Source of the DNA: Bacteroidales bacterium
GTDB taxonomy: Bacteria; Bacteroidota; Bacteroidia; Bacteroidales; VadinHA17
NCBI GenBank assembly: GCA_012517605.1
Contig: JAAYUS010000150.1
Location: forward strand, 1-60,019
DNA: 60,019 bases
Direction of reading: 5' to 3'
The notes beneath the pieces are model-generated. The model saw only the letters and a program-made list of their open reading frames with translations, searched no databases and was not told where the DNA came from. A program made the translations under genes and the position numbers. Positions 8,154-18,808 of this stretch are shown one piece after another (positions within the stretch are counted from its first letter, which is position 1; the number at the start of each line of letters is the position of its first letter).

Positions 8154-10562
8154 TTATTCAATTACCCATTCATAAACTCCGGATGAGAATTCCTTATTTA
8201 ACTTAACCATCAGCCTGACTGCTGAAGTCTTAACCGGTTCAAATTCAATTGAGTCATAACTGTTTTTAGTTACTTTATAGGGTGAACCGGCTTGTACTGA
8301 TTTCCAGGCATTTCCTGATTTGTATTGTATTTCCCATTCATCCGGGATCCTGCAACCCCCATCGGGTCCGTCATCAAACCAATAAACCTTTGACTTTGAA
8401 ATCGTTTCAGGTTTATCAAGGTCATATTGAAGGTAAACCCACTGATTTTTATCAGGCCACCAGTGATAATATGATACTGAATGGTCGTTCGAATCAGATG
8501 GTCCTATCTGGTCCTTTACAGCAATAATATCTCTTGTTACCTTATTACCCGACACCTTGCTCCGATATGCAAATGTTGGAGCCGGCAGAGGCTTGGAGCT
8601 TTCAGGTTTAACAGGAAGCCAGACCCTCATCTGACCCGGTCCCCTGTTGTTCCATAATGCATAGGGGATCAGTGTTACATCCTTCTCATCTGATACCTCT
8701 ATTTTTCCGTCAAGTGTACGTCTTGTGAGCTTTCCTTTTGTTTTGATAATCTGGGTTCCGTTGAGCAACGACGGAATGTATTCAGTCGTAAAAGAAGGTT
8801 CACTTCCAACAACCAGATTCAGCACCTGACCTTCGTAATTGTCGGGCCATTCAGCACAATAAATTACCGGTCCCCTCTGAACTGCCATTTTGTCTACATC
8901 GTCCTTTATCCGCGTATCCGCAACAACTTTCCTGACCGGCATCGGAATAAAAAGTGAGATCCTGTCTCCTTTTTTCCACTTCCGGTCAATGACTGCATAG
9001 CCGTCTGCAATCTCCGGATTTATGTTTTCCCCATTTACTACAATCATAACAGATTCATTGTTATGATCGCTGAATTTATAAAGGCCTCCTGGCAAAGCTT
9101 CATTCCTCGCCCATCCGGGAATCCTGAGACGCAAAGTGAATCTTCCTTCTTCTGAAGGATCAAGTGATATTTCCACACTGCCGCTCCACGGGAAATCAGC
9201 CTTCTGTGAAATTTTCACATTCCCACCTCCGGCCTCAATCTGCGCATCATTTGAAATATAAAGGTTGACATAAATATCCTTCCCTTTTACAGCATAGACA
9301 TATCCCGGTATTGCAGGCACAAACCTTGCAACATTTGAAGGACAGCAGGCACATCCGAACCAGGCCTGACGCTGGTGACGCCCGTCCGATTCCAGAGGAT
9401 TGGGATAGAAAAACCTGTCAGCCGAAAGGGATACTCCCGACAGCATTGAGTTATAAAGCGTCTTTTCAAGCACATCTATATACTTACCGTCGCCATGAAG
9501 CAGGAAAAGCCTGTGGTTGAAAAAGATATCCCCTATTGAAGCGCACGTCTCGCAATAAGCGGTGGCATTAGGGAGAACAAAAGGGTCTGCAAAACCTTCA
9601 TTTCCACCTGTGGCGCCTATGCCTCCCGTGACATATATCTTGCCATAGACGATATCTTCCCAGATCCTCGTTATTGCATTGAGATAGGCGGCATTGTTTT
9701 CAATTGCTGCTATATCGGCCATCCCCGAGTACATATATGTTGCCCTGACTGCATGACCTACAGCCTTATTCTGATCAGTAACTTTCTGATGAGCCTGATT
9801 GTATTGTTCGCCATGAGGCCCTCTGATATCGAGAAAGAATTTCGCAAGATCGAGATATTTTTTGTCGCCGGTGGTCCTGTAAAGTTTGACAAGTCCCATT
9901 TCAATGACCTGGTGGCCGGGGTAGACAGTGACTTTACCAGGCCCGAAATCCTTGCTGACCAGGTCAGCCGATTTGATTGCGATATTCAGGAGAGACCTCT
10001 TTCCTGTCGCCTGGTAATGAGCTACTGCAGCTTCATAGAGATGACCGAGGTTATAAAGTTCATGACTCAAAACGGTATCGAGGAGCCATCTTTCGGGGCT
10101 TGCCCATTCATGAAGCCCCTTCCCTCCATGCTTTTCAGCAATGGTTCTGTTCGTATAAAGGTATCCGTCATCTTCCTGTGCCAGTCCTATTTTCCAAATG
10201 AGTGTATCGAGATATCCTTCAAGCCTGGGATCAGGATATGTCTGAAGTGAATAGCTTGCTCCTTCAATTATCTTGAAAACATCCGAATCATCAAACGGAT
10301 AAAGTGTCCTGAAAGCCCCGGTATCAAGACCCCCGGCTATTTCAAAGTTCTTCACCCTGCCCGAAGACTCGCAGTAAGAAAAAGCAATAGGAATTGTCAC
10401 TTCGGCATTTTTCCTGATCCTGGGTGCCCAGAAGTTATCAGTCAGCTTTACTGAAGTAAATGGAACCGGACGTATGGGATAGTCAGCCGATGGCGGTTTT
10501 GAACACTCTGCCAGTAAAAGACAGAAGAAAATCAATAAAGAAAGAGGCAATAATCTTCTCAT
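8154..10562 (-). CDS. GH127 beta-L-arabinofuranosidase (DUF1680)
   Basis: 802 residues, lipoprotein signal (LLLAEC). It would release beta-L-arabinofuranose from arabinan or hydroxyproline-linked oligosaccharides. The zinc/cysteine active site of the HypBA1-type family is present: Glu338 and Cys340 in AYCETCASIG, and Cys406/Cys407 in GCACCPSN, where the first of the adjacent cysteines is the family nucleophile. The catalytic (alpha/alpha)6 barrel spans about 35-430, beta-sandwich domains follow, and residues about 665-802 form an additional discoidin-like C-terminal domain, possibly glycan-binding. Only six bases separate it from the GH51 gene upstream, so co-transcription with the arabinose genes is likely. 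Confidence 0.92.
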   Translation of the reverse strand: MRRLLPLSLLIFFCLLLAECSKPPSADYPIRPVPFTSVKLTDNFWAPRIRKNAEVTIPIAFSYCESSGRVKNFEIAGGLDTGAFRTLYPFDDSDVFKIIEGASYSLQTYPDPRLEGYLDTLIWKIGLAQEDDGYLYTNRTIAEKHGGKGLHEWASPERWLLDTVLSHELYNLGHLYEAAVAHYQATGKRSLLNIAIKSADLVSKDFGPGKVTVYPGHQVIEMGLVKLYRTTGDKKYLDLAKFFLDIRGPHGEQYNQAHQKVTDQNKAVGHAVRATYMYSGMADIAAIENNAAYLNAITRIWEDIVYGKIYVTGGIGATGGNEGFADPFVLPNATAYCETCASIGDIFFNHRLFLLHGDGKYIDVLEKTLYNSMLSGVSLSADRFFYPNPLESDGRHQRQAWFGCACCPSNVARFVPAIPGYVYAVKGKDIYVNLYISNDAQIEAGGGNVKISQKADFPWSGSVEISLDPSEEGRFTLRLRIPGWARNEALPGGLYKFSDHNNESVMIVVNGENINPEIADGYAVIDRKWKKGDRISLFIPMPVRKVVADTRIKDDVDKMAVQRGPVIYCAEWPDNYEGQVLNLVVGSEPSFTTEYIPSLLNGTQIIKTKGKLTRRTLDGKIEVSDEKDVTLIPYALWNNRGPGQMRVWLPVKPESSKPLPAPTFAYRSKVSGNKVTRDIIAVKDQIGPSDSNDHSVSYYHWWPDKNQWVYLQYDLDKPETISKSKVYWFDDGPDGGCRIPDEWEIQYKSGNAWKSVQAGSPYKVTKNSYDSIEFEPVKTSAVRLMVKLNKEFSSGVYEWVIE

Positions 10563-10568
10563 CGGAAT

Positions 10569-12137
10569 TTATTTTGACAGCTCAAGGACAATCACAGATT
10601 TTGAAGGCATGTTTACAGTAAGGATACCATCCTTGTATGTAAATCCGTTAAAAGGTGCAGGTTTTATGTTGTCTGCGGCTTCAAACGTGTTCATTGCATT
10701 CATTGAGCCCGCGGTAAGAACTTCACCGCTCACTTTCTTATACGTTTCTCCGATCACGGGACAGGTGAGTGTTATCGCTTTGCCCGGATTGAGGTTTGCA
10801 AGGGAAATATGCACCTTTCCGGCATCGTCGACTGATGCTGATGCCGACACCGACTGGATTTTCCTGTCACCATTTACATAATCTTCGCATTTAAGGTCGG
10901 TTTTCAGCAGGCGCGCATTCTGATGAACCCTGAACATCCTGAATACATGATAGGTAGGGGTAAGCACCATTTTATCGTCTTTTGTCAGTATGACCGACTG
11001 AAGGACATTGACAGTCTGAGCCAGGTTGGCAACTTTGACCCTTTCTGCATGCTGGTTGAAGATATTAAGATGTATTGCTGCTGTTAGGGCATCCCTCAGG
11101 GTGTTCTGCTGATACAGGAAACCCGGATTTGTGCCAGGCTCCACGTTGAACCAGTTGCCCCATTCATCAACAACCAGTCCTTTGGTATGCTGAGGGTCAT
11201 AGCGGTCCATAATTGCCTCATGCCCTTTTATAACCTGTTCCATCTGCAGGTTTGCCCTCATTGTCTGAAACCATTGTCTTTCATCAAAATCAGTGGCTGA
11301 TCCCTTATTGTTCCATCCATCGACAAGTGAATAATAGTGAATTGACAATCCCTGGAACCTTCCCCTTGTTGCAGGATCCTTCATAAGGGTTTCGGTCCAG
11401 GCAACATTGAAGTCGGAAGGGCCGCATGCAACCCTGTAAAGCCTGTTATCCCCATAATTGTTCAGATATGTCGAGAACTGCCTCATGACATCTGAATAGT
11501 ATTCAGCTGTCATGTTGCCACCGCAACCCCAGTTTTCGTTGCCTATGGCAAAATACTTTACCTTCCACGGTTGCTCCTGGCCGTTTTCCTTGCGGAGCCG
11601 CGTCATCGGGCTGTCGGCGTCGGAGGTCAGGTATTCGACCCATTCCGCCATCTCCCTGACTGTTCCGGAGCCAACATTCCCGTTTATATAGGCATCACAG
11701 CCAAGCAGTTCGGTAAGTTTCATGAACTCATGAGTTCCAAATGAATTATCCTCAGTAACACCGCCCCAGTGAGTGTTTACTATTGAAGCCCTTTTTGACT
11801 GCGGACCTATGCCGTCTTTCCAGTGGTAAGTATCGGCAAAGCAGCCTCCAGGCCAGCGGAGGTTGGGTATTTTTATTTCACGGAGAGCAAAAAGAACATC
11901 ATTCCTTATTCCATATGTATTGGGGATCTTTGAATCCATTCCAACCCATATTCCTTCATAGATGCACCTTCCCAGGTGCTCTGAAAAATGGCCATAGATG
12001 TCTTTGCTGATAACAGGACCTGGATTATTGGCAATCACTACAAGCTGGTTGACAGCTGCAGTATTTTCCTTCTGTCCGTTTGCATAGAACGGGGAAAGCA
12101 GGAAAATAGCTGAGATTAAGAGCAGAGATTTTCTCAT
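10569..12137 (-). CDS. GH51 alpha-L-arabinofuranosidase
   Basis: 522 residues with a Sec signal peptide (cleavage after FYANG), so periplasmic or surface-exposed rather than cytosolic as in many GH51 enzymes. It removes alpha-L-arabinofuranosyl side chains. Catalytic residues of the family are visible: acid/base Glu201 in [11 protein letters not shown] and nucleophile Glu325 in [24 protein letters not shown] around 92-106 is the conserved substrate-binding loop, and the C-terminal ~120 residues form the usual beta-sandwich. It lies nine bases downstream of araB, placing extracellular arabinose release and intracellular arabinose use on one transcript. Confidence 0.93.
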   Translation of the reverse strand: MRKSLLLISAIFLLSPFYANGQKENTAAVNQLVVIANNPGPVISKDIYGHFSEHLGRCIYEGIWVGMDSKIPNTYGIRNDVLFALREIKIPNLRWPGGCFADTYHWKDGIGPQSKRASIVNTHWGGVTEDNSFGTHEFMKLTELLGCDAYINGNVGSGTVREMAEWVEYLTSDADSPMTRLRKENGQEQPWKVKYFAIGNENWGCGGNMTAEYYSDVMRQFSTYLNNYGDNRLYRVACGPSDFNVAWTETLMKDPATRGRFQGLSIHYYSLVDGWNNKGSATDFDERQWFQTMRANLQMEQVIKGHEAIMDRYDPQHTKGLVVDEWGNWFNVEPGTNPGFLYQQNTLRDALTAAIHLNIFNQHAERVKVANLAQTVNVLQSVILTKDDKMVLTPTYHVFRMFRVHQNARLLKTDLKCEDYVNGDRKIQSVSASASVDDAGKVHISLANLNPGKAITLTCPVIGETYKKVSGEVLTAGSMNAMNTFEAADNIKPAPFNGFTYKDGILTVNMPSKSVIVLELSK

Positions 12138-12145
12138 TTTATCCG

Positions 12146-13816
12146 TTATTTGGTTTCAAGTTCAATAAATGATCCAAGCTTTTTATACTTTCTGAAAAGC
12201 AAATCATATTTTTCAGCCCTGACGGGATCAGGTTCATAAACCTTTTCGAAACCTCCTCCCATGGCTTTCTGTGCCGATTCAAAATCGCTGTGAATCCCTG
12301 ACATTACAGATGCAGCCATTGCCGAACCGAGAGCGCATGTCTGGTCGTGACCTGCAACTTTTATCGGCATATTAAGGATGTCTGCCACGATCTGCATAAC
12401 ATAAGGATTCTTTTTAGCAACGCCGCCAATGGCTATTACACCGTCGATACGGATCCCTTCCTCTTTAAACCTTTCGTTTATCATTCTCGAACCGAAAGCT
12501 GTTGCCTCAACAAGAGCCCTGAAAATCCTTGGGGCATCCGATCCGAGGGAGAGTCCCGTTATTGCACCTTTGAGTTCCTGGTTTGCATAAGGAGTACGTC
12601 TGCCGTTCAGCCAGTCGAGAGCAACAATGGCTGTCTCATCATCGGGAAGGGATTCAGCATGACGGCTCAGTTCCGGTATTATGCTTCCTGATGCCTCCTG
12701 AATTATCCTTTCCCTTGTGGTTTTGTCGAGCCACGACATTTTGCCGGTTATTTCATTTAATGGCCATAAAAGCAGTTTCCCGAACCAGGCATAAACATCT
12801 CCGAATGCTGACTGTCCGGCTTCCAGACCAAGCATTCCCGGTATTATGGATCCGTCAACCTGACCGCATATACCGGCTACAAGTTTATTTCCAACCTCTT
12901 CCATCGGTGAGACCAGCATGTCGCATGTCGATGTCCCCATTACTTTCACCAGCTGATAAGGCCTGATCTCCCCTCCAATTGCACCAAGGTGTGCATCAAA
13001 AGCTCCTGCTCCAACCTTTACGCCCTGTCTGAGGCCAAGTTTTTCGGCCCACTCATCAGAAAGTGTTCCCACACATACATCGCAGGTATATGTATCACGG
13101 TAAAGGCGATCTCTCAGTCCTGCAAGGACTGGATCGAGGCTTACCAGGAATTTTTCATCCGGAAGCCCGTTGAATTCTTCATGCCACATCGCCTTATGAC
13201 CTGCTGCACACCTGCTTCTTCTGATTTTCAGCGGGTCGGTCATTCCGGTGAGCAAGGCCGGGATCCAGTCGCAATGTTCAACCCATGAAAAGGCATTTTC
13301 ACTTACCTTCCTGTTTGACCGCATAACATGCAGAATCTTAGCCCAGAACCATTCAGATGAATATACTCCGCCCTCATATTTTGTATAATCGGTGCCCCAT
13401 TTTCCTGAAAGATCATTAATCTCCGCGGCTTCCTTTACAGCAGTATGGTCTTTCCAGAGGACGAACATGGCATCCGGGTCATCGCTGAATTCAGGCTTCA
13501 TCGACAAAGGAACGCCTTCCCTGTCGACAGCAACAGGAGTCGATCCTGTGGTATCAACCGTTATTCCTTCAATATTGTTGATGATCTCAGGGCTGAGATC
13601 CTTTAAGGCCCCCTTTATCGATTGCTCAAGGCCTTCAATATAATCGAGAGGATGCTGACGGAACCTGTTTTCCGCAGGATCGCAAAACAATCCCATTTTC
13701 CATCTCGGGTATTCAAAAACTGAAGTACCGGCGGCTTCCCCGGTGGCTGCATCCACTACCAGCGCTCGAACAGAATCAGTGCCATAATCAAGCCCGATAA
13801 CATATTTCCCTGACAT
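12146..13816 (-). CDS. araB: L-ribulokinase
   Basis: 556 residues, close to the usual ~560. FGGY-family kinase that phosphorylates L-ribulose to L-ribulose 5-phosphate with ATP in the cytosol. The N-terminal phosphate-binding segment [15 protein letters not shown] and the C-terminal nucleotide-binding segment [13 protein letters not shown] followed by [14 protein letters not shown] are characteristic of AraB; the TDSVR form separates it from xylulokinase, which is encoded at 32168-33646. It sits between araD (10-base gap) and the GH51 gene (8-base gap). Confidence 0.95.
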   Translation of the reverse strand: MSGKYVIGLDYGTDSVRALVVDAATGEAAGTSVFEYPRWKMGLFCDPAENRFRQHPLDYIEGLEQSIKGALKDLSPEIINNIEGITVDTTGSTPVAVDREGVPLSMKPEFSDDPDAMFVLWKDHTAVKEAAEINDLSGKWGTDYTKYEGGVYSSEWFWAKILHVMRSNRKVSENAFSWVEHCDWIPALLTGMTDPLKIRRSRCAAGHKAMWHEEFNGLPDEKFLVSLDPVLAGLRDRLYRDTYTCDVCVGTLSDEWAEKLGLRQGVKVGAGAFDAHLGAIGGEIRPYQLVKVMGTSTCDMLVSPMEEVGNKLVAGICGQVDGSIIPGMLGLEAGQSAFGDVYAWFGKLLLWPLNEITGKMSWLDKTTRERIIQEASGSIIPELSRHAESLPDDETAIVALDWLNGRRTPYANQELKGAITGLSLGSDAPRIFRALVEATAFGSRMINERFKEEGIRIDGVIAIGGVAKKNPYVMQIVADILNMPIKVAGHDQTCALGSAMAASVMSGIHSDFESAQKAMGGGFEKVYEPDPVRAEKYDLLFRKYKKLGSFIELETK

Positions 13817-13826
13817 AATATTTTAT

Positions 13827-14528
13827 TTATTTATTTTTCTTTCCCTCTTGTCCGTAATAAGCATCTTTCCCGTGTTTACGATTAAAATGCTTGTTCAGGA
13901 GATAGCTTTCAACAGGTTCACTTTTTTTAAGAAGCACCGTATAAAAGGCAATCCTTGCTATCTCTTCCAGAGCAACAGCGTTGTAAACGGCCTCACCTGC
14001 GTCGAGGCCCCAGCAAAACGGCCCGTGGCAGTTAACCAGGGCTGAAGGTAAAGCAAGAGGATCAAGCCCTTTAAGCCGCTCAACGATCACCCTGCCTGTA
14101 TTAAGTTCATAATCTGTCTCAACCTCATCAGCCGTAAGCTCCCTGGTACATGGAACCACGCCATAGTAGTGGTCGGCATGTGTTGTTCCGAGAGGAGGGA
14201 TGTCCTTACCTGCCTGAGCCCAGGCAGTGGCATAAGCTGAATGAGTGTGAACTATGCCTCCGAGTGATGGCCAGGCTTTATATAAATAAAGGTGAGTAGG
14301 AGCATCCGTTGATGGTTTGTATTTACCTTCAACCTTATTCCCCCCACCGTCGAGCACCACCATATCCTCCTCTTTCATTGATGAGTAGCTGACACCTGAA
14401 GGTTTGATGACTATCAGTCCGCTTTCCTGGTCCTTTCCGCTCACATTGCCCCAGGTGTGTATCACCAGGCCATGCTTTACGAGGTCGATATTTGCCTGGA
14501 AAACCTCTCTCTTCAACTTTTCCAGCAT
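13827..14528 (-). CDS. araD: L-ribulose-5-phosphate 4-epimerase
   Basis: 233 residues, the normal length. Class II aldolase/epimerase that converts L-ribulose 5-phosphate to D-xylulose 5-phosphate. The zinc-binding HTHSAYATAWAQAGK motif and the downstream TTHADHYYG segment are diagnostic, as is the N-terminal HTWGNVSGKD. The product joins the pentose phosphate pathway at the same metabolite made by xylB in this window. The gene lies between the Nudix regulator (38-base gap) and araB. Confidence 0.95.
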   Translation of the reverse strand: MLEKLKREVFQANIDLVKHGLVIHTWGNVSGKDQESGLIVIKPSGVSYSSMKEEDMVVLDGGGNKVEGKYKPSTDAPTHLYLYKAWPSLGGIVHTHSAYATAWAQAGKDIPPLGTTHADHYYGVVPCTRELTADEVETDYELNTGRVIVERLKGLDPLALPSALVNCHGPFCWGLDAGEAVYNAVALEEIARIAFYTVLLKKSEPVESYLLNKHFNRKHGKDAYYGQEGKKNK

Positions 14529-14566
14529 AGTATAATGTATTTAATTATTATTAAATCCGGGAGCTT

Positions 14567-15268
14567 CTAATTAACATCAAGGTTAAAATAGAAGCCCTGT
14601 TTCCTGTGGAGTTCATAACTCTCCCTGTTGAACCTGTAATACCAGGCGCCTTTCTTTGATGTCTCCTTTTCCTTTTCATCAAGTTTCTCAAGAATGTTCA
14701 TTGAAAGGATTTTCTTCCTGAAATTCCTCTTGTCAATCTTTCTCTGGTAAATGGCTTCATATAAATCCTGTAGCTGGACAAGGGTGAACTTCTCAGGCAG
14801 AAGAGCAAAGCCGACGGGTTTTACCTTTATAGTCATCTGGAGGTCACCCAGAGCCTTTTTTACCATCTCCTGGTGATCGAAGATAAGATGAGGGAGCCGC
14901 GAAAGGGATTGCCAATGTGCTCCGTGCAGTTCCTTCAATTCCCTGTCGAGATCTTTGATCTTGATAAGCGCGCTGTAGGAAGTTGATATAACACGGGCAC
15001 CAGGATCCCTGTCAATGCGGCCATACGTGTATGATTGTTCAAGATATAAATCACTCAGCCCGGTAAGACTGAAAAGTATTCGGTTTGCAGCATCATCCAG
15101 GCTCTCATCTTTTCTAACAAAACCTCCAGCCAGTGACCATTTTCCCTTTGCAGGCTCAAAATCCCTCTTAATCAGAAGAAGTTTTATCTCCTTTTCGAGA
15201 ATGTCATAGCCAAAAATGATACAATCAACTGCAACAAGATGTTTTGTATGTTCCGAATAAAGTTTCAT
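14567..15268 (-). CDS. araR: Nudix-related transcriptional regulator of arabinose use (AraR-type)
   Basis: 233 residues. The N-terminal ~150 residues have a Nudix fold (LLLIKRDFEPAKGKWSLAGG), but the Nudix box is degenerate: after GGFVRKDESLDDAANRIL there is no REXXEE core, which argues against hydrolase activity. The C-terminal ~75 residues (FTLVQLQDLYEAIYQRK onward) match the winged-helix DNA-binding part of NrtR/AraR proteins. In Bacteroides thetaiotaomicron a protein of this type binds L-arabinose and represses arabinose genes. Placement between araD and araA supports the same role. The likely target is the palindrome at 18602-18624. Confidence 0.88.
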   Translation of the reverse strand: MKLYSEHTKHLVAVDCIIFGYDILEKEIKLLLIKRDFEPAKGKWSLAGGFVRKDESLDDAANRILFSLTGLSDLYLEQSYTYGRIDRDPGARVISTSYSALIKIKDLDRELKELHGAHWQSLSRLPHLIFDHQEMVKKALGDLQMTIKVKPVGFALLPEKFTLVQLQDLYEAIYQRKIDKRNFRKKILSMNILEKLDEKEKETSKKGAWYYRFNRESYELHRKQGFYFNLDVN

Positions 15269-15314
15269 CAGAATCGATTACAAAGATCCTATTATATCCT
15301 GTTTACCTTCCCGA

Positions 15315-16808
15315 TCAGATAATTCCCCCTGCCATATGATAATAGATCTCATTCAGCCTCAAATCCTTTTTAAAGGCAGACAGTTCACATTTCTCATCAA
15401 TGAGAAGATATTCCATTCCCATCATTGTTGTCAGGTCTTCAATATATTCGGAAGTTATTGCCGTACTGAAGCCTGTATGATGTGCCCCTCCGGCAAGGAT
15501 CCAGGCGGCTGCTGATGTCTTCAGATCGGGTAACGGTTTCCACAGCACACTTGCAACAGGAAGGTTTGGCATATCGGGACAATCAACGACTTCTATCTCA
15601 TTTACTATCATCCTGAACCGGTTTCCAAGGTCTATAAGTGAAGCGCATATTGCCTTTCCGGTGGCTGATTTGAATACCAGACGGGCAGGGTCATCCTTTC
15701 CTCCTATCGACAGAGGGTGAATTTCAAGATATGGCTTATCGGACGCTATCGAAGGGCACACTTCCAGCATATGGGCACCGAGGACCCGCATCCCTGAAGG
15801 ATCGAGATGATAGGTATAGTCCTCCATAAATGATGTTCCTCCAGGAAGCCTGTATGCCATCACCTTCATTGACCTAACGAGTGCTGCAGTTTTCCAGTCA
15901 CCTTCAGCGCCGAATCCGTATCCCTTTTGCATCAGTCTCTGAACTGCCAGGCCCGGTAATTGCTTAAGTCCGTGCAGATCTTCAAAAGTTGTGGTAAATG
16001 CCTTAAAATCACCAGCTTTCAGGAATTTCTCCATGCCGGCTTCGATCCTGGCTGCTTCCTTAAGCGTTTGCGATTCCCCGACGTCGCGGGTAATATTATA
16101 AAGCGATTTATACTCATCAATAAGCAGACTGATCTCACGATCAGATACTTCATTCACAGCAGCTACAAGATCTCCAACACCATAACCGCTCACTGAATAA
16201 CCCATCTTCATCTGGGCGCTGACCTTATTACCCTCGGTTACTGCAACATCTCTCATATTATCGCCAAATCGTGCGACCTTCATATTGAAAGAGTCATTGA
16301 AAGCTGCTGCTGCTCTTGACCATACGGCTATGCTGTGGATAATATCCGGATCTTCCCAGTGACCTACAACAACCTTTCTGTTCAGTCTCATCCTTGTTCC
16401 TATAAAGCCAAACTCACGGTCTCCATGAGCTGACTGGTTCAGGTTCATGAAATCCATGTCGATAGTATCCCATGGTATATCGCGGTTGAGCTGTGTGTGC
16501 AAATGCAGGAATGGCTTGTTAAGCACTGAAAGACCCCTTATCCACATTTTTGCGGGAGAGAAAGTATGCATCCAAGTTATCAGGCCGATGCAGTTTTTGT
16601 TATTGTTTGCCTCGGAACACAAATCAAATATTGAATCAGCCGTAGTCAGCACAGGTTTAAACAATATCCTTACGGGGATCTTCAGCGAATTGTCGAGGGC
16701 TTCTGCTATCGCTCTTGAATCTGCTGCCACCTGGAGCAGCGTATCCGGTCCGTACAGATGCTGACTACCGGTAACAAACCAGATCTCTTTATTGTTAAAG
16801 TTATACAT
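15315..16808 (-). CDS. araA: L-arabinose isomerase
   Basis: 497 residues, the normal length. Interconverts L-arabinose and L-ribulose in the cytosol using Mn2+. Conserved family segments are visible: [10 protein letters not shown] near the N-terminus and, further on, the metal/catalytic motifs [35 protein letters not shown] and GAHHTGFS, which correspond to the two Glu and two His ligands of the E. coli enzyme. It follows the symporter gene with a 33-base gap. Confidence 0.96.
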   Translation of the reverse strand: MYNFNNKEIWFVTGSQHLYGPDTLLQVAADSRAIAEALDNSLKIPVRILFKPVLTTADSIFDLCSEANNNKNCIGLITWMHTFSPAKMWIRGLSVLNKPFLHLHTQLNRDIPWDTIDMDFMNLNQSAHGDREFGFIGTRMRLNRKVVVGHWEDPDIIHSIAVWSRAAAAFNDSFNMKVARFGDNMRDVAVTEGNKVSAQMKMGYSVSGYGVGDLVAAVNEVSDREISLLIDEYKSLYNITRDVGESQTLKEAARIEAGMEKFLKAGDFKAFTTTFEDLHGLKQLPGLAVQRLMQKGYGFGAEGDWKTAALVRSMKVMAYRLPGGTSFMEDYTYHLDPSGMRVLGAHMLEVCPSIASDKPYLEIHPLSIGGKDDPARLVFKSATGKAICASLIDLGNRFRMIVNEIEVVDCPDMPNLPVASVLWKPLPDLKTSAAAWILAGGAHHTGFSTAITSEYIEDLTTMMGMEYLLIDEKCELSAFKKDLRLNEIYYHMAGGII

Positions 16809-16841
16809 GCTCTATATTTTTTGACATTGATCACTAATGAC

Positions 16842-18494
16842 TTACCAGAAATATGCATAAAATGCAATTATCACCACTATGATTATGCCTGAGAAGAAGA
16901 GATCCCAGTTATTCCAGCTTGCCCTTGTCAGAGCTTTCTGCTCAGCCGAAGCCGAACCGACGTACAGGCCTTTTATGGCAACAGGATCGGCTTTTGGTGT
17001 GAAGTAGCTTACTACGATCATAAGTACTATTACCAGGAAGAACAGGATAACCTCATAGTTGTATCCGTTCATTTTCAGGAAAATTGAATAAAGTATTCCG
17101 TCCTGGCCCATACCGGTTCCAAATACCTTGAATCCAAGGCGTGTCATGCCCAGGACAAAACCTGTCAGAAGGCCTATAAATCCGGCTTTCGGAGTTATCC
17201 TTTTCGAGAGAATTCCCAGAAGGAACACTGCAGCGATGCCGGGAGCCAGCATAGACTGGACATCCTGCAGGTAGGCATACAGGAACTTACCAAGGCCTTT
17301 CATGACTGGTATCCAGAGCACTCCAAGAACAACAACTACAACAGTTGCTATCCTGCCTACCCGTACAAGTTCCTTTTCTGTGGCCTGCGGCCTGAATTTT
17401 TCATAGAAGTCGACAGTGAAAAGTGTGGCCGATGAATTAAAGAGAGAGGCAAGCGAACTCATCAGAGCTGCAAGGATTCCTCCGACCACAAGACCTTTAA
17501 AGCCCATCGGCAGAAGTTCTTTTACAAGAACCGAGAATGCCGCATCGGAATTCGGAAGGGTAATAACTCCCTTTGTATTTAAGGCATAGGCGATCATCCC
17601 GGGGATCAGAAAGATGAAAACCGGAAGCAGCTTAAACCCGGCACCCAGAATGGCTCCTCTTCTCGATTCAGTCTGATTCCTTCCTGAAAGAACCCTTTGT
17701 ACTATAAACTGGTCGGTACACCAGTACCAAAAGCCGATTATTGCCGAGCCGAGGATAACTCCGGTCCATGGAAATTCAGGATCATTTGCCGACCTCATGA
17801 GATGAGTCATCGTATCCCCTTCCGCATTCACGGGAACTGCACGGCATATTTCCATCATTTCGGACCATCCTCCAAGTTTCACAAGGCCAATAATGAGTAT
17901 GGCTATCGAACCAAGAAGCAGTATAGGGGTTTGCAGAACAGACGTCCAAAGCACTGCCCTCATACCCCCGAGTGTAGTATAAATACCTGTCAGGACAACA
18001 AGACCGACGGCGCTGATCCAGAAGAAATCGATCCCGAACATCGACTCGATCCCAAAAACCTGTTTGAACACTATTCCGCCGGCATAAACCGTCACAGCTA
18101 CCTTTGTAAAGACATAACTGACAAGAGATATTATTGAAAGTACACTTCTGGCGCCTTTGTTATACCTTTTCTCAAGAAACTCCGGCATGGTGAATACACC
18201 GCTCCTGGCATAGAACGGAACGAAAAACCACCCAAGTATCAATATCAGCCATCCGTGCATCTCCCAGTGGGCCATCGCCATTCCGCTTGAGGCTCCTGCC
18301 CCTGCCAGACCTACAAGATGCTCCGAACCTATGTTGGAAGCAAAGATCGAGGATCCGATGGCTAACCATGTAGCATCACGTCCCGCAAGGAAATAATCTG
18401 TTGTTGTCTCCGATTTCTTCTTTGCAACCCAGATTATAATGCCAATTAGTCCAAGGCAGAACAGACCAAGGACAATCCAGTCTAATATTCCCAT
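16842..18494 (-). CDS. Sodium:solute symporter, probable L-arabinose transporter
   Basis: 550 residues with about 14 hydrophobic segments, an SSS-family protein of the SGLT type. The first helix DWIVLGLFCLGLIGIIIWV, then ATWLAIGSSIFASNIGSEHLVG and its unwound-helix glycines, match the sugar-binding core of vSGLT-like transporters. As first gene of the araA-araR-araD-araB run it is best read as the Na+/L-arabinose symporter (AraT-type) seen beside AraR in Bacteroides; substrate is inferred from context. The 260 bases upstream carry the candidate promoter and operator. Confidence 0.85.
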   Translation of the reverse strand: MGILDWIVLGLFCLGLIGIIIWVAKKKSETTTDYFLAGRDATWLAIGSSIFASNIGSEHLVGLAGAGASSGMAMAHWEMHGWLILILGWFFVPFYARSGVFTMPEFLEKRYNKGARSVLSIISLVSYVFTKVAVTVYAGGIVFKQVFGIESMFGIDFFWISAVGLVVLTGIYTTLGGMRAVLWTSVLQTPILLLGSIAILIIGLVKLGGWSEMMEICRAVPVNAEGDTMTHLMRSANDPEFPWTGVILGSAIIGFWYWCTDQFIVQRVLSGRNQTESRRGAILGAGFKLLPVFIFLIPGMIAYALNTKGVITLPNSDAAFSVLVKELLPMGFKGLVVGGILAALMSSLASLFNSSATLFTVDFYEKFRPQATEKELVRVGRIATVVVVVLGVLWIPVMKGLGKFLYAYLQDVQSMLAPGIAAVFLLGILSKRITPKAGFIGLLTGFVLGMTRLGFKVFGTGMGQDGILYSIFLKMNGYNYEVILFFLVIVLMIVVSYFTPKADPVAIKGLYVGSASAEQKALTRASWNNWDLFFSGIIIVVIIAFYAYFW

Positions 18495-18577
18495 AATCAG
18501 CTTTTTAAGTTAGTATTTTACGGTTATTTGATATTATTGAGGTTCAGATCCGGATAAAAGTATTACAACCTTTTCAT

Positions 18578-18585
18578 CAAATTTA
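18578..18585 (-). promoter_or_regulatory. Candidate -7 element (TAAATTTG) for the arabinose operon
   Basis: On the minus strand TAAATTTG matches the Bacteroidota -7 consensus TAnnTTTG exactly, 84 bases from the symporter start codon. No good TTTG lies 19-21 bases further upstream; that position is covered by the palindrome 18602-18624, as would fit a regulated promoter. Confidence 0.5.
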
Positions 18586-18601
18586 GATAAAAAAAATTTA
18601 A

Positions 18602-18624
18602 TTAAATGTATGATTTACACTTAA
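18602..18624. promoter_or_regulatory. 23-bp palindrome, candidate AraR operator
   Basis: TTAAATGTA-TGATT-TACACTTAA on the plus strand: two 9-base arms with eight of nine positions complementary around a 5-base centre. It sits 16 bases upstream of the candidate -7 element, over the -33 region, and is the most symmetric sequence in the intergenic stretch. Assignment to AraR is inferred from position and from the regulator being encoded in the operon. Confidence 0.5.
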
Positions 18625-18684
18625 AATAAAATATAAAAAATGTAAGGACTTGAGCGGGGAGATTCCTTATAAAGAAATCCAAAA

Positions 18685-18781
18685 ACCGCAAAATTCGCAG
18701 ACTTTATTAGCTCAGGGTGCAAAGTGATAAAAATCAATTATTAACTCTTTTGCTTTGCGCAGACCTTGCGACCTTAGCGGT
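18685..18781. repeat. CGCAAAG-type imperfect inverted repeat, copy 1
   Basis: About 97 bases bounded by ACCGC and GCGGT and holding CGCAAA, GCAAAGT and TTTGCTTTGCG in opposing orientation. A related element lies at 52004-52094. It lies between the divergently oriented ends of no genes: the PlsC stop is at 18809 and the arabinose promoter at about 18585. Confidence 0.5.
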
Positions 18782-18808
18782 AAAAAGGATTTCTGTCAAT
18801 ATCTGATT

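Noticed and set aside
7922..8206. 94-codon plus-strand frame in the arabinose run spacer
   Set aside because: Very basic low-information sequence, partly inside the GH127 gene, and no start signals.
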